DNA from: Phymatolithon calcareum
Lineage: Eukaryota; Rhodophyta; Florideophyceae; Hapalidiales
Reading direction: 5' to 3'
NCBI GenBank assembly: GCA_977006965.1
Contig: OZ345374.1
Coordinates: 186,001 to 250,000, forward strand
Length of the DNA stretch: 64,000 nt
Shown here in pieces: positions 1 to 11,959 of this stretch; the stretch's first letter is position 1, and each line of letters opens with the position of its first letter. Both the position numbers and the translations under genes were made by a program. A model generated the notes under the pieces. That model was not told where the DNA came from, did not search any database, and worked only from the letters and a program-made list of their open reading frames with translations.

Positions 1-1190
1 GAGCCTGTGCAACCCAACGGAAGGGACCTGGGAGTAGTTCATGGTTGAGCTTACAGTGTACTACAAGGTGCACTACGACTCGAAACGATGTGATTTTCAC
101 ATCAATTCATGGCCGGTTGACCGCCGCCGCCGCCGCCGACCAAATCGCACACCCGCCTCTCGAATCCACATTTGCCCACGTCACACCCACGCGATCTATC
201 CACGCCAGTGCGATCCTCCTCGCCCTCAGTTGTCCGCGCCCCCAGCATGCTGTTCATTGGTTCGCGTCAATCAGCATATCCTGCATTCAAAAGCGCTCTC
301 GTCAACCGTTCCAAAATCGCTGGTATGTACTGCACCGTTCTTTTTCTGCCGTTGTGGGGCAATTTTGATAACATGCAAGAATTCTGACTACTTTTTTGGA
401 CGTCTGTATCCCGCCGCCGCGAAGTTTCGATTCCTCCAGATGTCATTACAATGTAGAGCACGCCTGCGCCTAGCCCGAGCTCATTCGCAGATGTTGGTGA
501 CGTCTTGTGGCCTGATTCGAGCCCTGCGCCAGTTGTATCTTCAAGCGGTCGCGTCTGCTTCCTGGCGTCCGCCATTGTGGAGCTGGAAGATGGTTCCATT
601 AAGGAGATGAGAGAAGTGAAGATTGGAGATCAAGTGAAGGTTTCGGAAGACGTCTTCACAGAAGTGTTTATGTTCACCCACATGCTGAATTAAGACTTTG
701 TGACATTCAAGACAAGCTGTGGTGCTACTCTTGCTTTTACACATGCGCAATATCTGTACGTAAACGGCGCTCTGGCCCTTGCAAGTTCCGTTCGCATCGG
801 GTATTTCGTGCAGTCCGCGGCCGGCGAGAGCCTTTTAGTTTCATCTGTCGGTATTTATTCCATTCCAGGTTTGTACAACCCTCAGACTGTTCATGGCGAC
901 ATCGTGGTCAATGGAATCCGATCATCAACGTACACCACAGCTGTGCATCCGGACGCTACCCATGAAATGCTCTGCTCTGCGTGGCAGATAAACTATGGCG
1001 CTGGATTTAGATCATCGTTCGGATACATGTCGCCTGACGGCGGTGTTGCCCACTCGTGGGTGAAGCAATGAATATCTGAAATGGCATATCGGCGAGGAAA
1101 AAGGGAAAATGTCCCAGGCCAGAGCCGTTGCGCACGTTTCATGAAGTTACTGCAAATGATGCGTTTTACATGCATACGATCGAGGATTCT
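1..1190. repeat. Left arm of a >=1.19-kb near-perfect palindrome
   Basis: Base 1 pairs with base 2694 and the arms stay complementary to about 1190/1505, so the symmetry point is near 1347. All long reading frames in this arm recur with identical translations on the opposite strand of the right arm. Scattered mismatches start only at about 1165-1190, just before the central loop. The outer end of this arm lies beyond the window edge, so its full length is unknown. The loop (about 1190-1505) contains no recognisable gene. Confidence 0.95.
247..1071 (+). pseudogene. Hedgehog-type Hint domain protein, one intron, in-frame stop (copy 1)
   Basis: The product resembles the self-processing Hint (Hog) module of Hedgehog-like proteins. 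The domain begins at RVCFLASAIVELEDGS (nucleophile-type Cys after a Ser/Pro-rich linker), followed by KIGDQVKV, AQYLYVNG, SVGIYSIPGLYNPQTVHGD and IVVNG. I model exon 1 as 247-322 and exon 2 from 491. The intron 323-490 starts GTATGT and ends CGCAG, and its phase joins a GAT codon exactly. Two defects are visible. A TAA at 691-693 splits the domain in the same frame. The Hint block-B pattern TxxH reads THAQ, so the usual His is Gln. The start is tentative because the arm runs off the window and an upstream exon could be missing. The second copy carries the same stop, so the lesion predates the duplication. Readthrough cannot be excluded. Confidence 0.6.
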
Positions 1191-1504
1191 GTTTTGTTGC
1201 AGAAAGACAATCCAATTCTAGATGTCTCGGACGCTTCTGGAGGAGAGAGACGTCTCTGGTCCGTTAACCGCCATCATCTAGATAGTGGTAAGTAAGCTTG
1301 TGTCTGATCTTCGTATATTTGCCTATTATGCGCATGACCAGCCGATCCTAAGATTATATTTTGCCAAGCATCTCTAATCTGACTCCGCATCTGCAATGAA
1401 AAGTCCATTCTCGAGAGCAGCCCTGTCCCATTTTCGTCGTCACCACATGAGCCGACTCGCCCACAAGTACAACCCGATTCGAACTCCATCTCGATAATCC
1501 CCGC

Positions 1505-2694
1505 GGAATCTTCGATCGCATGCATGTAAAACGCATCATTTGCAGTAACTTCATGAAACGTGCGCAACGGCTCTGGCCTGGGACATTTTCCCTTTTTCCT
1601 CGCCGATATGCCATTTCAGATATTCATTGCTTCACCCACGAGTGGGCAACACCGCCGTCAGGCGACATGTATCCGAACGATGATCTAAATCCAGCGCCAT
1701 AGTTTATCTGCCACGCAGAGCAGAGCATTTCATGGGTAGCGTCCGGATGCACAGCTGTGGTGTACGTTGATGATCGGATTCCATTGACCACGATGTCGCC
1801 ATGAACAGTCTGAGGGTTGTACAAACCTGGAATGGAATAAATACCGACAGATGAAACTAAAAGGCTCTCGCCGGCCGCGGACTGCACGAAATACCCGATG
1901 CGAACGGAACTTGCAAGGGCCAGAGCGCCGTTTACGTACAGATATTGCGCATGTGTAAAAGCAAGAGTAGCACCACAGCTTGTCTTGAATGTCACAAAGT
2001 CTTAATTCAGCATGTGGGTGAACATAAACACTTCTGTGAAGACGTCTTCCGAAACCTTCACTTGATCTCCAATCTTCACTTCTCTCATCTCCTTAATGGA
2101 ACCATCTTCCAGCTCCACAATGGCGGACGCCAGGAAGCAGACGCGACCGCTTGAAGATACAACTGGCGCAGGGCTCGAATCAGGCCACAAGACGTCACCA
2201 ACATCTGCGAATGAGCTCGGGCTAGGCGCAGGCGTGCTCTACATTGTAATGACATCTGGAGGAATCGAAACTTCGCGGCGGCGGGATACAGACGTCCAAA
2301 AAAGTAGTCAGAATTCTTGCATGTTATCAAAATTGCCCCACAACGGCAGAAAAAGAACGGTGCAGTACATACCAGCGATTTTGGAACGGTTGACGAGAGC
2401 GCTTTTGAATGCAGGATATGCTGATTGACGCGAACCAATGAACAGCATGCTGGGGGCGCGGACAACTGAGGGCGAGGAGGATCGCACTGGCGTGGATAGA
2501 TCGCGTGGGTGTGACGTGGGCAAATGTGGATTCGAGAGGCGGGTGTGCGATTTGGTCGGCGGCGGCGGCGGCGGTCAACCGGCCATGAATTGATGTGAAA
2601 ATCACATCGTTTCGAGTCGTAGTGCACCTTGTAGTACACTGTAAGCTCAACCATGAACTACTCCCAGGTCCCTTCCGTTGGGTTGCACAGGCTC
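1505..2694. repeat. Right arm of the palindrome
   Basis: This is the reverse complement of bases 1-1190. It ends where the visible left arm begins, so the true boundary of the duplication cannot be placed. Sequence after 2694 has no partner inside the window. Confidence 0.95.
1624..2448 (-). pseudogene. Hedgehog-type Hint domain protein (copy 2, opposite strand)
   Basis: This is the mirror copy of the gene at 247-1071 with an identical translation. The modelled exon 1 is 2373-2448, the intron 2205-2372, and the in-frame stop 2002-2004. The two copies converge on the palindrome centre. Identity down to the stop codon implies a very recent duplication, gene conversion, or an assembly fold-back. 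Confidence 0.6.
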
Positions 2695-3284
2695 CGATAG
2701 ACGTCTACAAAACAGGCCATAACTCGAAAAGTAAAACTAGAATGAACAAAGTCTCGCCGCACGACTATGCACAACTCTTAAGCAGTCACGATGAGCTTCT
2801 TTGCGGCGACAGTCGCGACCGGCAAGTACCGGTCTAATTGTTTTCCCCGCGACAGAAATGTGGACTTCCCAGACATTTTTCGCCATTCGAACTGCATTGT
2901 TGCACCCGTATTTGATTACGGCGTTCATGTTTTCGCGCTAAGCCGTTTATCATAAGCCGAGCGTTTTTTTGTCCATCTACGCTTAGAATTTGCACCTCTC
3001 GGATTCTATTGTACATATACTTGCCTTTTTGGCTGTTGGTGCAGTACGGCAAATGATTACATAGTCATGCACTGAATAAGATGCGCGCCAATCTGGTTCC
3101 ATTTTATTCCTCTCCTCAAGCCTGATGCAGCTAAAATAAAATCGCGTTGGGTTCATTCCGGCTACTTTGCAAAATCAGAGAGTTCAAAAATTCTTCTGAA
3201 ATTATAGAAAATACCTGTATCATACTATTTCCCGCGAATTTCCTCATGACATTCAACTATTAGAACCAAATCATGGTGTTCTCT
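2695..3284. other. No gene recognised
   Basis: AT-rich sequence with only short open frames on either strand. I see no conserved motif, terminal repeat or RNA-like structure. Confidence 0.5.
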
Positions 3285-3650
3285 TTGCGCAAAAATAAGT
3301 CATTTGACGAAATCGAAGCTTCGTGCATTCGTCCATATTTTTCGAGAATTGGATGCCCAGGGAGAGTGGCGATGGCCCATAGTCGAAAGCAGTTTGAGTC
3401 TGGCGGGGGGGTCTTCCCTACATCGTGGAGTTTGCGACAGAATCTGCGGTCGATCAAGTGCCAGACAGAACAGGGCAGGGTATCCAGAGCGGACTAACAG
3501 AGGGCCTTCTTGAGAATTCATCAAAATCGTGGCATAGACCTATTCAAAAAAGTCCTCATTCCCAGGGGGTTGCGGGAAATATCGATCTCTCCAGCGCATG
3601 GCCTTTACAAGAAATTATGTTTCATATTGCAAACTGTAAGTAGATGTAGA
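3285..3650 (+). mobile_element. LINE-derived fragment (copy A)
   Basis: The stretch encoding DEIEASC..GCPGRVAM at about 3312-3375 matches a sister fragment at 58,012-58,090 (DEVEASC..GCPEKVAM). The stretch around 3430-3500 (NLRSIKCQTEQGRVSRAD) matches 13,350-13,400 (NLRSISCKTEKSRISRAN). The copy at 58 kb is followed by a LINE C-terminal zinc-knuckle region, so all three are assigned to one non-LTR retrotransposon family. This copy is truncated and frame-broken. Confidence 0.5.
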
Positions 3651-4499
3651 GAAGCATGCCGTCCAAATTGCTCTTCTTCCTATGAACTAAAGCGCTCTTT
3701 GACGGAATCTCATCATAATTGGCCCATAGAGCCTGTATTATGCAGAATGCTTATTTCGCAGGACTGTCCCTCGTTTTTCTCGTCCTCGTTGTCAAAAAGA
3801 TATCATATTTGCTGCACGTAACAGGCGTTCCGCTTTCTTCGCCCTTTTCGTGAACGATTTCACGAAACTCGCTCACTAAAACAGCGAAAATTTTAAGAGC
3901 CGATTTCTCTGCCATGGACGAGAGCAGCATAAAAACTGCTGCGTATCCTCGATGACGTCGTGCGCCCCTACTGAAATATCAAGTTTGTCTTACGAAAATC
4001 TTTCGTTTAGTACGAAATCTGGTCGCCTCAAAATAGCTAAATCGGCTGTAAACAGCGATTTCGCGAAAGTATTACGGTCGATATCTCCGTAACGGTAACG
4101 AATTTCGTAAATGTTTTTCCAGAAGAGTCTTCCCCAGTGGATTATCTACAGGTCACAATCATGTCTGCAAAGTGTAGACCATTGTCTCCTTGACAGATCG
4201 ACGTCTAAAGTTCTCTTGAGTTCTTGCGTTTCGCACGAAACAGCTGCCCCGGCGATGAAAACAGCTGCTCCAGCGAAGGGCACGGAACCTTTCTTTGATA
4301 CGGCACTGGGGTCAAAACAGCGCACTAAATTGACGCAACTTGCAGTAGTGCAGGGATACTGGAGGTTGGAGAAATCAGTGTAATGCGCACGATCCAGACA
4401 GCAATGCATTACTAATTAATCTTAGACGCAAGATATAGGGGTTTGCTAGACCCAAAATTCTTCCGTGGTCGAAGCAATTCTAAAGTGGTGAGATCGATA
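3651..4499. other. No gene recognised
   Basis: No protein motif or terminal repeat found. The short frame at 4111-4383 is low in complexity and matches nothing I know. Confidence 0.4.
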
Positions 4500-5367
4500 T
4501 TTCCCGCAACCCCCAGTAATTATTTCGTGGATTGGTTACGAGGACGCGGTATAGGTTTTCAGGGGCTGATTCCAAGGTGCAGCATTGATTTGCAATTTTC
4601 GCTTCAGATGTTTTTACGCACATTTGAGCAAAAACTTGAAACATCACGAAAAGTTTGGTTGAAAAGCAAATCGTCAGAAACTCCAGTCCTCACTGTAGCA
4701 CGATTCCGCAGACGGTTCCAGATGATTCTCAAGCAGCTGCACGTACCTTTGCGCATTCATTGTGTTCAGTACGAATTCTAATTCGTGCTTTCCGCGCCAC
4801 GAAAACAACCCCAGACCATAACCCCTCTCCCGCCTTGCTGCCGACGGGAATAGTATTCTTCATGGACCCTTTTATAGGCCCAAGAGTACCCGAAATCGTC
4901 TGGACCATCCAAACAGAATCGCTTCTCATCTGAAAAGATTGTCCTGGTCCACTGCGAGCCGCTCAGGCGAAGATGAAGCCGGGCCCACTTGTCACGCTCA
5001 TCCTTGTGCCAAGGGGTTAGGATTGGATCCGTTTCGTTCGCCTAAACTCCAAGTAGTTCATATCGCTAAGGACTTACCGCACGCGAAGCACTCCGACGGA
5101 TAAAATATACATGTCTCGGAGCTCCCGAGCCGTCATTTGTGAAGCAGAAGCCTTCCGACTACCTGCCCGAACAGCCTGGTCAGACAGCTTTCCGGGCCTG
5201 CCCGCCTTTTTCCGTGGAGATTGGCCAGGGAGCTTGTTCAGAAAGTTCGAGACGGCTTTTCGGGACCGTTTCGCTTGCACCACAATGGCCCTCTTGCTCA
5301 AGCCGTTGGAATCGAGCGCCCGGATCGCCACCTCCTCCTCCTTCGCCAGAGACAGTCCGCGACCCAT
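4500..5367 (-). pseudogene. Tc1/mariner transposase relic
   Basis: DDE transposase of the Tc1/mariner superfamily. The start codon at 5367 opens MGRGLSLAKEEEVAIRAL, followed by two helix-turn-helix blocks (GLSKRAIVVQAKRSRKAVSN) and GRPGKLS, the usual Tc3-like DNA-binding region. Further along the same strand, broken by frameshifts, come DKWARLHLR, IFSDEKRFCLDGPDDFGYSW at about 4880-4940 (the first or second catalytic Asp block) and MVWGCF at about 4815. A degraded ENLYRVLVTN tail near 4530 corresponds to the family's PIENLW segment. Several frameshifts and stops make it inactive. I could not fix its terminal repeats. Confidence 0.8.
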
Positions 5368-5880
5368 GGTTGGGGGCTGAGTGACTCAAACAGCGTACGT
5401 GGGTACGTCGCCATGCATATGAAGAAGGCCACAGGGCGCCGAACGCCCTATGAATTCCATATACTTCCACTTGGCGGATGCATGAAGTTTTCCGGGGCCA
5501 AATTGTTGCGCGGGAAAAAAAGGGGCTATCATACATTTTGGCGTACACTGCGGGTTAACAAAAACCTAGCGAGCCATATTTGGGCTAGTACGTAGAGCAA
5601 TGAGTAGACGATTAAAGGACCACCGATCCCTTAACGCGATTCCCGCCATGCGCGTGCCCCTGACGGTTTGCCAAAGTGGGGCTCTATTAAATTCGGGGAG
5701 TGTACATGCAAGAGAATGATGGCGTAGGATACAAGTGTTCGCCATGTTGCCATTCCTCCCCGTGAACGGGGAATAATATATCGTGACAGAATACGATAGA
5801 ATACTATTAGGGAATTGGAGGACTGCTTTCACATTGAAGTAAACTGAAGAAAAATAGTGCAAATCCGTAGTCCAATTTGC
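5368..5880. other. No gene; LINE-associated repeat sequence
   Basis: Non-coding. The patch around 5725-5745 (tacaagtgttcgccatgt) also occurs near 58,665, in the tail region of LINE copy C, so this looks like retrotransposon-linked filler between the mariner relic and the following repeat. Confidence 0.4.
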
Positions 5881-6230
5881 ACTTAGAACCCTGAGGACTT
5901 ATCGATGTGTTTTGGATGGCATCTAATGGCTCACCTAGTTCGAGATCTCTTTCATTACCGAATTGAGACATCTGTGCTCAACTCTAAGCGAGTCAGCTTG
6001 GGTGTATCCTCCTCGATCCAAAACCAAACCAATGAAAGGGATCGAAATGCCATGACTAAATTTTTCCACGGCCAAGTCCAAGCCCCTACTAGTGCATCGT
6101 TTTCAAATATATTTTAATATTAGGCTGTCTTCCGATTAAGTCCTACCCTCTATCACCTATAGAGCCATTGTCATTGATCTCAAACAATTCATTCTACAGG
6201 AACAGGAATTATTTATTTATTTTTATTCTT
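5881..6230 (+). repeat. Dispersed repeat, copy 1 of 2 (partner 13,998-14,330)
   Basis: This is colinear with 13,998-14,330 at roughly 80 percent identity by eye. Shared blocks include the segment around CGAGATC..TTTCATTACC and ATTCCGATTAAGTCCTACCCTC-type sequence. Both copies follow LINE fragments, so this is probably the untranslated 3' part of a retrotransposon or a repeat linked to it. Any protein reading is broken. Confidence 0.6.
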
Positions 6231-7502
6231 TTCTCGGCGCAGTGTCGAGAATAACTATCAAGCTGTTGAACGCAGAAGGAATAAATTATTGTATTCAAGT
6301 TCAGTGAGGAATAAATAACTGGTTATTCCATGAATTATTGGATCCCTCTAGCTACGTTCTGTCACGATAGCATTGACGTCTTAGATGCCCCACGCACCCG
6401 AGTTAGCATGAAGGAACAGCTACTTCTCGAATTTTGCAGGAATAACGTTTCTTCTGCAGTCATCCAGCGAATAACGAGCGATAGAAAAAGCCTCTCGCAC
6501 ATTTTCGACGTTTGTACAATGAATCGCAAGTCTATGTACTCAGAATCAGAGGAAATAACGATTTTATGACGCTTCAATGTGCGTTCGGTGTAGTAATATG
6601 GATGGATGTCCTAGAGGCCTTGTTTTTCCGCGGCCATTACAGCCTTCAAGAGCTTACACGCAGTGCCTTCGGCCTCGCCGGCCTCTCCGGTTAGGGTTAG
6701 CTGTAGTATGAAAAGACCGATTTGGTAGTATATGGCGGGCTTTCGCCGCCGGCCTTCAGTAAACGGGCAACCCGTCTTTGGCCCTGATCGACCGTTTTTC
6801 GTTTCAACCTTCCCCGGTCCTTTCGCCTCAGGGAAGGCCTCGCGTATGACCTCGACTCTGCGCCGACGGTTAAGCCGCGGTCCTGGGACCCTCGCCCTTG
6901 TGTTTGCGTATGGACGTTAGTGTCCTCTTGCGATTGGAACCCAAGTCCGTGCGTGTGTTGTTGATTGTTCTGCCACTAACCTCCATCGGGAGAGACCTTT
7001 CACTAGAGCCTTACATGGCCTTTCCGGCCAACCGTTCCCAGACTACTCCGTGGCGAAGATCCGCCGATCTGCGCTACCACACTCGGGTAGCGATAGCTAA
7101 CTGTCATCAACAGTCAAACTCACAACACAGACAACCTTCCTCAATTTCTCGGTAGCACGTGACTCACAAAATTCATGTAACCCCGTCCAGAATATTTCCG
7201 TGGCGTTCCACACTTTCAAGTCCACACAGCGGAGTTGGGATCCGCCTGCGTGAAAAACTCATCGCGAACACGCTTACCGACAACTTGCGGCATCTTGGCT
7301 GCTACCAAACGGTGCTCGCCTGGTCCACAGTTCTAGTGTACTGTGTTGACCGCCATGATTTTCACAATCCTGGGCGAACTCTTCAATAACTGGATCGGAA
7401 ATATGAGGAGTCCGCAACCGACACGTCATGCGCTATCGAAGACCAACATGTTACATTACTCTTCAAGAATACGTAGACTCAGACGGGCGTTCTCTAGTGA
7501 AT
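6231..7502. other. No gene recognised
   Basis: Includes AT-rich DNA (6190-6330) and a more GC-rich block (6600-7150). I find no domain, tRNA-like fold or terminal repeat. The Harbinger element begins immediately downstream. Confidence 0.4.
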
Positions 7503-7740
7503 AATGGGTACATTCAGGAATTGACACTTCAACAAACCTACAATTTTGCAGCTAATAACAATTGAGAACGGGAGCCTTAAATTCGAACACACCAGCAGAT
7601 CTGTCGAGAAGCACCTGACCCTCAAACAGATCAACAGACAGATATGCATTCAACGAGATGCTAGTAGGTAGCATCCCCAATAGATATCTCTATCCGTTGT
7701 CCCACATCTATCGGTGCCGGCGTTGTCGGCCTTCACCGTC

Positions 7741-8766
7741 ATGAAATCCCGCTCTCGAGAAGCAGCTGCCGCAGCTCTTGCTTGCAGCGCTACCGTGGCG
7801 TCATGCGCAGCAGCGTACTTTACGGTTTTTGACACGAATCGAATTCCGACTCCCGCATATGCACGCAATGCTATTCCCGCCCTATTTTTCTCGCTGTCAA
7901 CACCTTGGAGACTCATTCAGACGTATGGACGACTCGGCGTCTTTATTGTCTCGATTAACTTTCCGAAAAATCTTGTGACAGACAGAATTCTCCCCCTCTT
8001 TGAGCCCGAGAGAGGCAAGGTTAACTGGGGTATCCCGTACAGGCGGGGACCGAAGAGACACGGACGATCCTCGCAAGTTGACAGTATTGACTTGGTGGGG
8101 CTGGCGCTGTGGTTCGTAAAGTCCAGGGACCCCATTTACAAGATGTGCCCAATTTTTGGGCTAGTTCCCAGCTCTATGTACGTCTGACTTGACTATGCCT
8201 TAGAGGTATTGTTGCGCGTTGTCCCGAAGCGGTCATCGATAGACTTTGTGTTCGTTTGGAATTCTAAGGTAGAGATCATCCATGCAGGCATTAATTTTCC
8301 GGGGTCTTGGCATGACAGCAAAATCTCCACCGCATCGAAACTCTATAGACCTAAGCTATTTGAGTGGACATCGGACGTCTTCGCCATTCTTGCGGACAGT
8401 GCATTCATGAAGGAAATACGGGGCGCAAATGGTAAGATAGTTCGCTCCAGATTGGCGAACGAGCGGGACGAAATACCTGCCGCTGCTTTTCTGGCTGCTG
8501 TGAACCTCATTATCGAGCGTGCAATGCCTAAGGAGAGGCAGCCTGAAGAGTGGGGTATGAGAGCTATTAATGCTCCTTTTAAGCGCGTTTCTGTGCCTTT
8601 ACCTGCTGATTCATGCACGCGCTATCGGTTCCTGCGAGTTGTCTGCTACCTATACAATTTTGGGGTTCGCTGTGTGGGTCTAAATCAGATTCGTTCTACA
8701 TACGCTGATACCGGAGAGGAGGTTCAACCCTGGATGCGCAGCCCACTAGGCGAAGAAGCAATTTGA
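7741..8766 (+). pseudogene. PIF/Harbinger transposase with one premature stop
   Basis: DDE endonuclease of the Harbinger type (DDE_Tnp_4-like). The first ATG, at 7741, opens a basic and Ala-rich N-terminus. The N-terminal half contains SIDLVGLALWFVKSRDPIYK and FGLVPSSMYV. The catalytic half contains INFPGSWHDSKI and ILADSAFMKEI (Asp-containing blocks), then SRLANERDEIP, with the terminal acidic residue probably in the E-rich stretch near IIERAMPKE. The frame is continuous except for a TGA at 8185-8187, exactly where LDYALEVL follows SSMYV. A single TGG-to-TGA change explains it. About 341 residues would be normal for the family. It lies inside the element at 7506-10,314, tail to tail with the Myb-like gene. 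Confidence 0.82.
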
Positions 8767-8891
8767 AAAAGAAAATGGTTTATTGACTGAACGAACTCAT
8801 CTGCACTAAAGCACAGATCATTGTCTTCAATTCAGAGATAGAATCGGTAGTTTTTTGTAGCGCGCCTTGGACTTGGCGCTGCACACCGGCC

Positions 8892-9743
8892 TCAACTGAT
8901 GATTGTGCTCATCTTGTCTGCCATCCGCTCCATCACAGATACAACAGCATGCTCATCCCGCTGTTGCTTTCCCTTCGGGCTTACTCCGGTCGCTCCTGCC
9001 ACACGCTTGTTCGAACGCTGCCCTACGCGACCAACATGAGCCACACCATCGCTATTGGAACTGCTTTCCCCATCTCCATCGCCTGGAGAGTCATCAGAAG
9101 CAGCAGAAGGAACAGCGTAAAGGAAATAATGTCCAGTATCGGCGGTATCGTCCTCATCGCTTGACACCCTGTTCAAGTCCGCCGCATGGGCACGAGCAAG
9201 AATTGCCCTCGCAATCTGCTTCGCGCGCCACACATTTGGTGGGCAGGAGGGATCGCCAGTGCTCTTGTTCGTGTTTGCCAGACCGTCGAACTTGGACTTC
9301 AGTGAGTCCGCTTCCCGCGCCGGCCTCTTATTTGTCTTCGCCCATGCAGCATACTGCGCGCCTATTGCAGCCCATATATTCGCGCATAACGGCTAGTCGC
9401 GCGCGACGATGTCCAGCAGCGCCGCTACCTCCTCATCGTTGTAGTTGGAAGTCCCAGCCCTCCCCTTGCCGCCATTGCGCCGTCCGTCGCTCCGGGATGC
9501 CGAAGCCGTGTCACTATCTCTCACTTAGTCCGGAGTTAATTCTGGGACAGGGAGGACGGCTGGAACGGCGGAGGATGGGACGGCGGAATCGTGCGAATGC
9601 TGCGCCGATGCGAGTGAATACCCATAGCCGGCAGTGCTGGCTATGGGGGGCGGGGCGGAGTTGCGGACAGGCGAGGCGGGGGCCTGAGGCTGATGCCGTG
9701 GACGTGCCCGCTGGTCCCCAGCGACCTGCGCCGGCGAAGGCAT
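8892..9743 (-). pseudogene. Harbinger-associated Myb/SANT-like protein, two stops
   Basis: The start codon at 9743 opens a Pro/Ala-rich leader. After it, YNDEEVAALLDIVARD, IWAAIGAQYAAWAKTNKR, ADSLKSKFDGLAN and STGDPSCPPNVWRAKQIARA form a Myb/SANT-like DNA-binding module of the kind found next to Harbinger transposases. The pattern TGDPxCPPxVxRAK is also common in oomycete and algal proteins. The C-terminal part is acidic and Ser-rich. Nonsense codons at 9525-9527 and 9393-9395 interrupt the single frame. Its role would be to bind element ends and help nuclear import of the transposase. That role comes from the family and is not shown here. Confidence 0.7.
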
Positions 9744-10317
9744 GATAGCGAATGGGCCCGGGCGAGCTGTCGACGCAGATGAAGGTATCCTCTGCGGTAG
9801 TTGGGGTCCGCCGAAGCCCGTGACGTGCGTCAGCGGGGAACGAGAGGGAAGACGTGATAATCAGTCACCAGCGCGGCCGGGCGCAAGCCCGAAGCGAAGA
9901 TCAGCAGGGAGCGAGAGAACGTGGGGCCAGGGAAAAGCACGGCACAAGCGAGGGGTACAGTCCGCGCACAACAGGGGCAGCATGCGCGGCGCGGCGCAGG
10001 GCAGAAGAGGAAGCGATGGGCGCGATATGTCATGGAACGGTGACAGGCCACAGAAAGCATTAAGCACAGCTTGTTCTGCGCGTAGCTTACGCGCAACGGA
10101 CAACACGAGCAATGCCGGTGGCCGTTGCGGCGATATGCGCAACGGGCAAATTGAGCAATGATGGTGGCCGTTGCGGCGGCATTAGAGGATTGTATTGTGT
10201 AACGGAAAATCTATTGCAACGGCTGTCATAAAGTGTAAAAGTGTTATTTCCGAATGATATCGACACTTCGACAGATGAACAGATCTGTCAATCTGTTAAT
10301 TCCTGAAAGTACCCAAT

Positions 10318-11959
10318 GCTTTCAAATAAATACAATAATTGTCGCAACCACGACGATCTCAAGCGCGACTCAGGAATAAATTATTAGAACAATAATTTAA
10401 ATAATTACAATAGCAGTTATTTTTTCCAATGCTTTGCAGGAACACCTCTCATTGATGACATTTCATCTCTTTCACTGCGCATTATGTGATAGACACGACA
10501 TTTGTTTCTTACGCTCAGTACCCAGGGAAAAGGTCGAGCTGGTTGTGCGAAAAGATGACGTTATGCACTAATCACGGCAGGAAGCTCTTGGCTTCTGTGT
10601 TTGGAGTTTGGTATGAGGACCTTCATGAGTGCTCGCTGCGTGGTTATATCTACGAGTAGCTTCGTTTGCTCGTCTTTTTATTTTACTTAGGCATGTTTTT
10701 GAGATCGATCAGACTTCTCGGTCTAGAATCTTCCATCCTTCTTTATGAGAACTTAGATATAAGATCTTGAACGCTGGCGCATCTTAACGTTCGGTTCGGT
10801 ACTTGAAAGATTGATAGATGGAGGCGTGTTTTTTCTTTTCTTTCTTAAACAATTCCAGGTAATCAAGACACTCTCTTCTATAAGGGATTCAGAGAATAAT
10901 AAAAGCAACAGTCTTGTACTACGGGTGGTACTCAGTAGATTCACAGTCACATGCGGGTCTACGAGCAGGATTCGTCCCAATTCAATTTTCGCTATTGCTT
11001 CCGGTGGAGCAATTAGGCAATCAAGAGCAATAAGGTTTCACGGATGCAATAGAAATTGCAATTGAGGTACTTTGCGCAATACCTATTGTAATTAGGATTC
11101 TGCGAGAAAGATTAGGCGCAGCATAGTTTTACCACATCGATCAAAAGGTCACTCAATCCTTCGTACTTCTCATCTCCTTGGAGTTGCTCTTAAACACGGT
11201 CGTCAACTACTTTCGCCATTGCGGACTTGACGTTCTCTTCGTTCCAATATGCCTTATTAATTTTGAGAAAGGGAATAGCCTCAAAAATCATGGGCTCATT
11301 CAGCCGCGATTATCACTTAAGATGTTCTTTGCGTGAGACCAAAGCCATTCTATCTCAGCCACCGACCCAAGAATGAAATCACAGATAATGCAGTCGTTTC
11401 TACCAGCTGTAATCTGCCGCTTCTCAAAAGCTATTCGATCCATATCTGGATCCTCCAACAGCCAAAAAACCGAAAAGTGATATGTGCATCGCGAGCCACC
11501 CCACTGGACCTCGGTGTGTCGAGTGACTTCGATTGAATGCACACAGGTGAAACCTGCCTCCTCTCGATGCTGTAAGCCAACTAAGAGTAAACGACACGGC
11601 TCAAATTTGAATCGCAATTCATTGCAATAAAATTGAATTGGGACGATCGCTGTGTACGAGACGTTTCGGGTTGACTCAACCATGTTGACGCACTGCGAGT
11701 TTATAGTTTACAAGCACCGAAGTGTTCGGTTATGTAGACGCTGTGACCGGTGTGGATGCATGGGGATGCGTAGTTTGTTGTCAAATCATGAATGGCGGTA
11801 CACAAACGAGATACCCAACCTCGCATACAGAGCTCTGTATCATATCCATGCAGGCGACACGCCTGTTAGTTACCAGGCGAGGTTCGCTAGGTTCTCATCT
11901 CGCCTTCGCAAGCACACACGCGCTTTCCTGCGTTCCCTTTCGTCCCTGAGAGACGGAAA
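10318..11959. other. No gene; one repeat block shared with 14.3 kb
   Basis: About 10,440-10,570 is similar to 14,312-14,430 (shared ATGTGATAGACA and GGTCGAGCTGG segments), so it belongs to the same dispersed repeat as the following LINE tail. The remainder to 11,959 shows no recognisable coding content. Confidence 0.45.

Larger units (their letters stand above)
7506..10314 (+). mobile_element. PIF/Harbinger-type DNA transposon, complete ends
   Basis: A 2809-bp element with imperfect terminal inverted repeats: the left end reads GGGTACATTCAGGAATTGAC and the inverted right end GGGTACTTTCAGGAATTAAC. It is bounded by a 3-bp target duplication AAT (7503-7505 and 10,315-10,317). It carries two convergent genes, the transposase on + and a Myb-like protein on -, the standard two-gene layout of PIF/Harbinger elements. 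Both genes contain nonsense codons, so the copy is dead although its ends are intact. Confidence 0.88.

Noticed and set aside
41-610. A 189-residue arginine-rich frame at the left edge.
   Set aside because: It crosses the modelled intron of the Hint gene and has no domain. Its mirror at 2085-2654 is only the palindrome partner.
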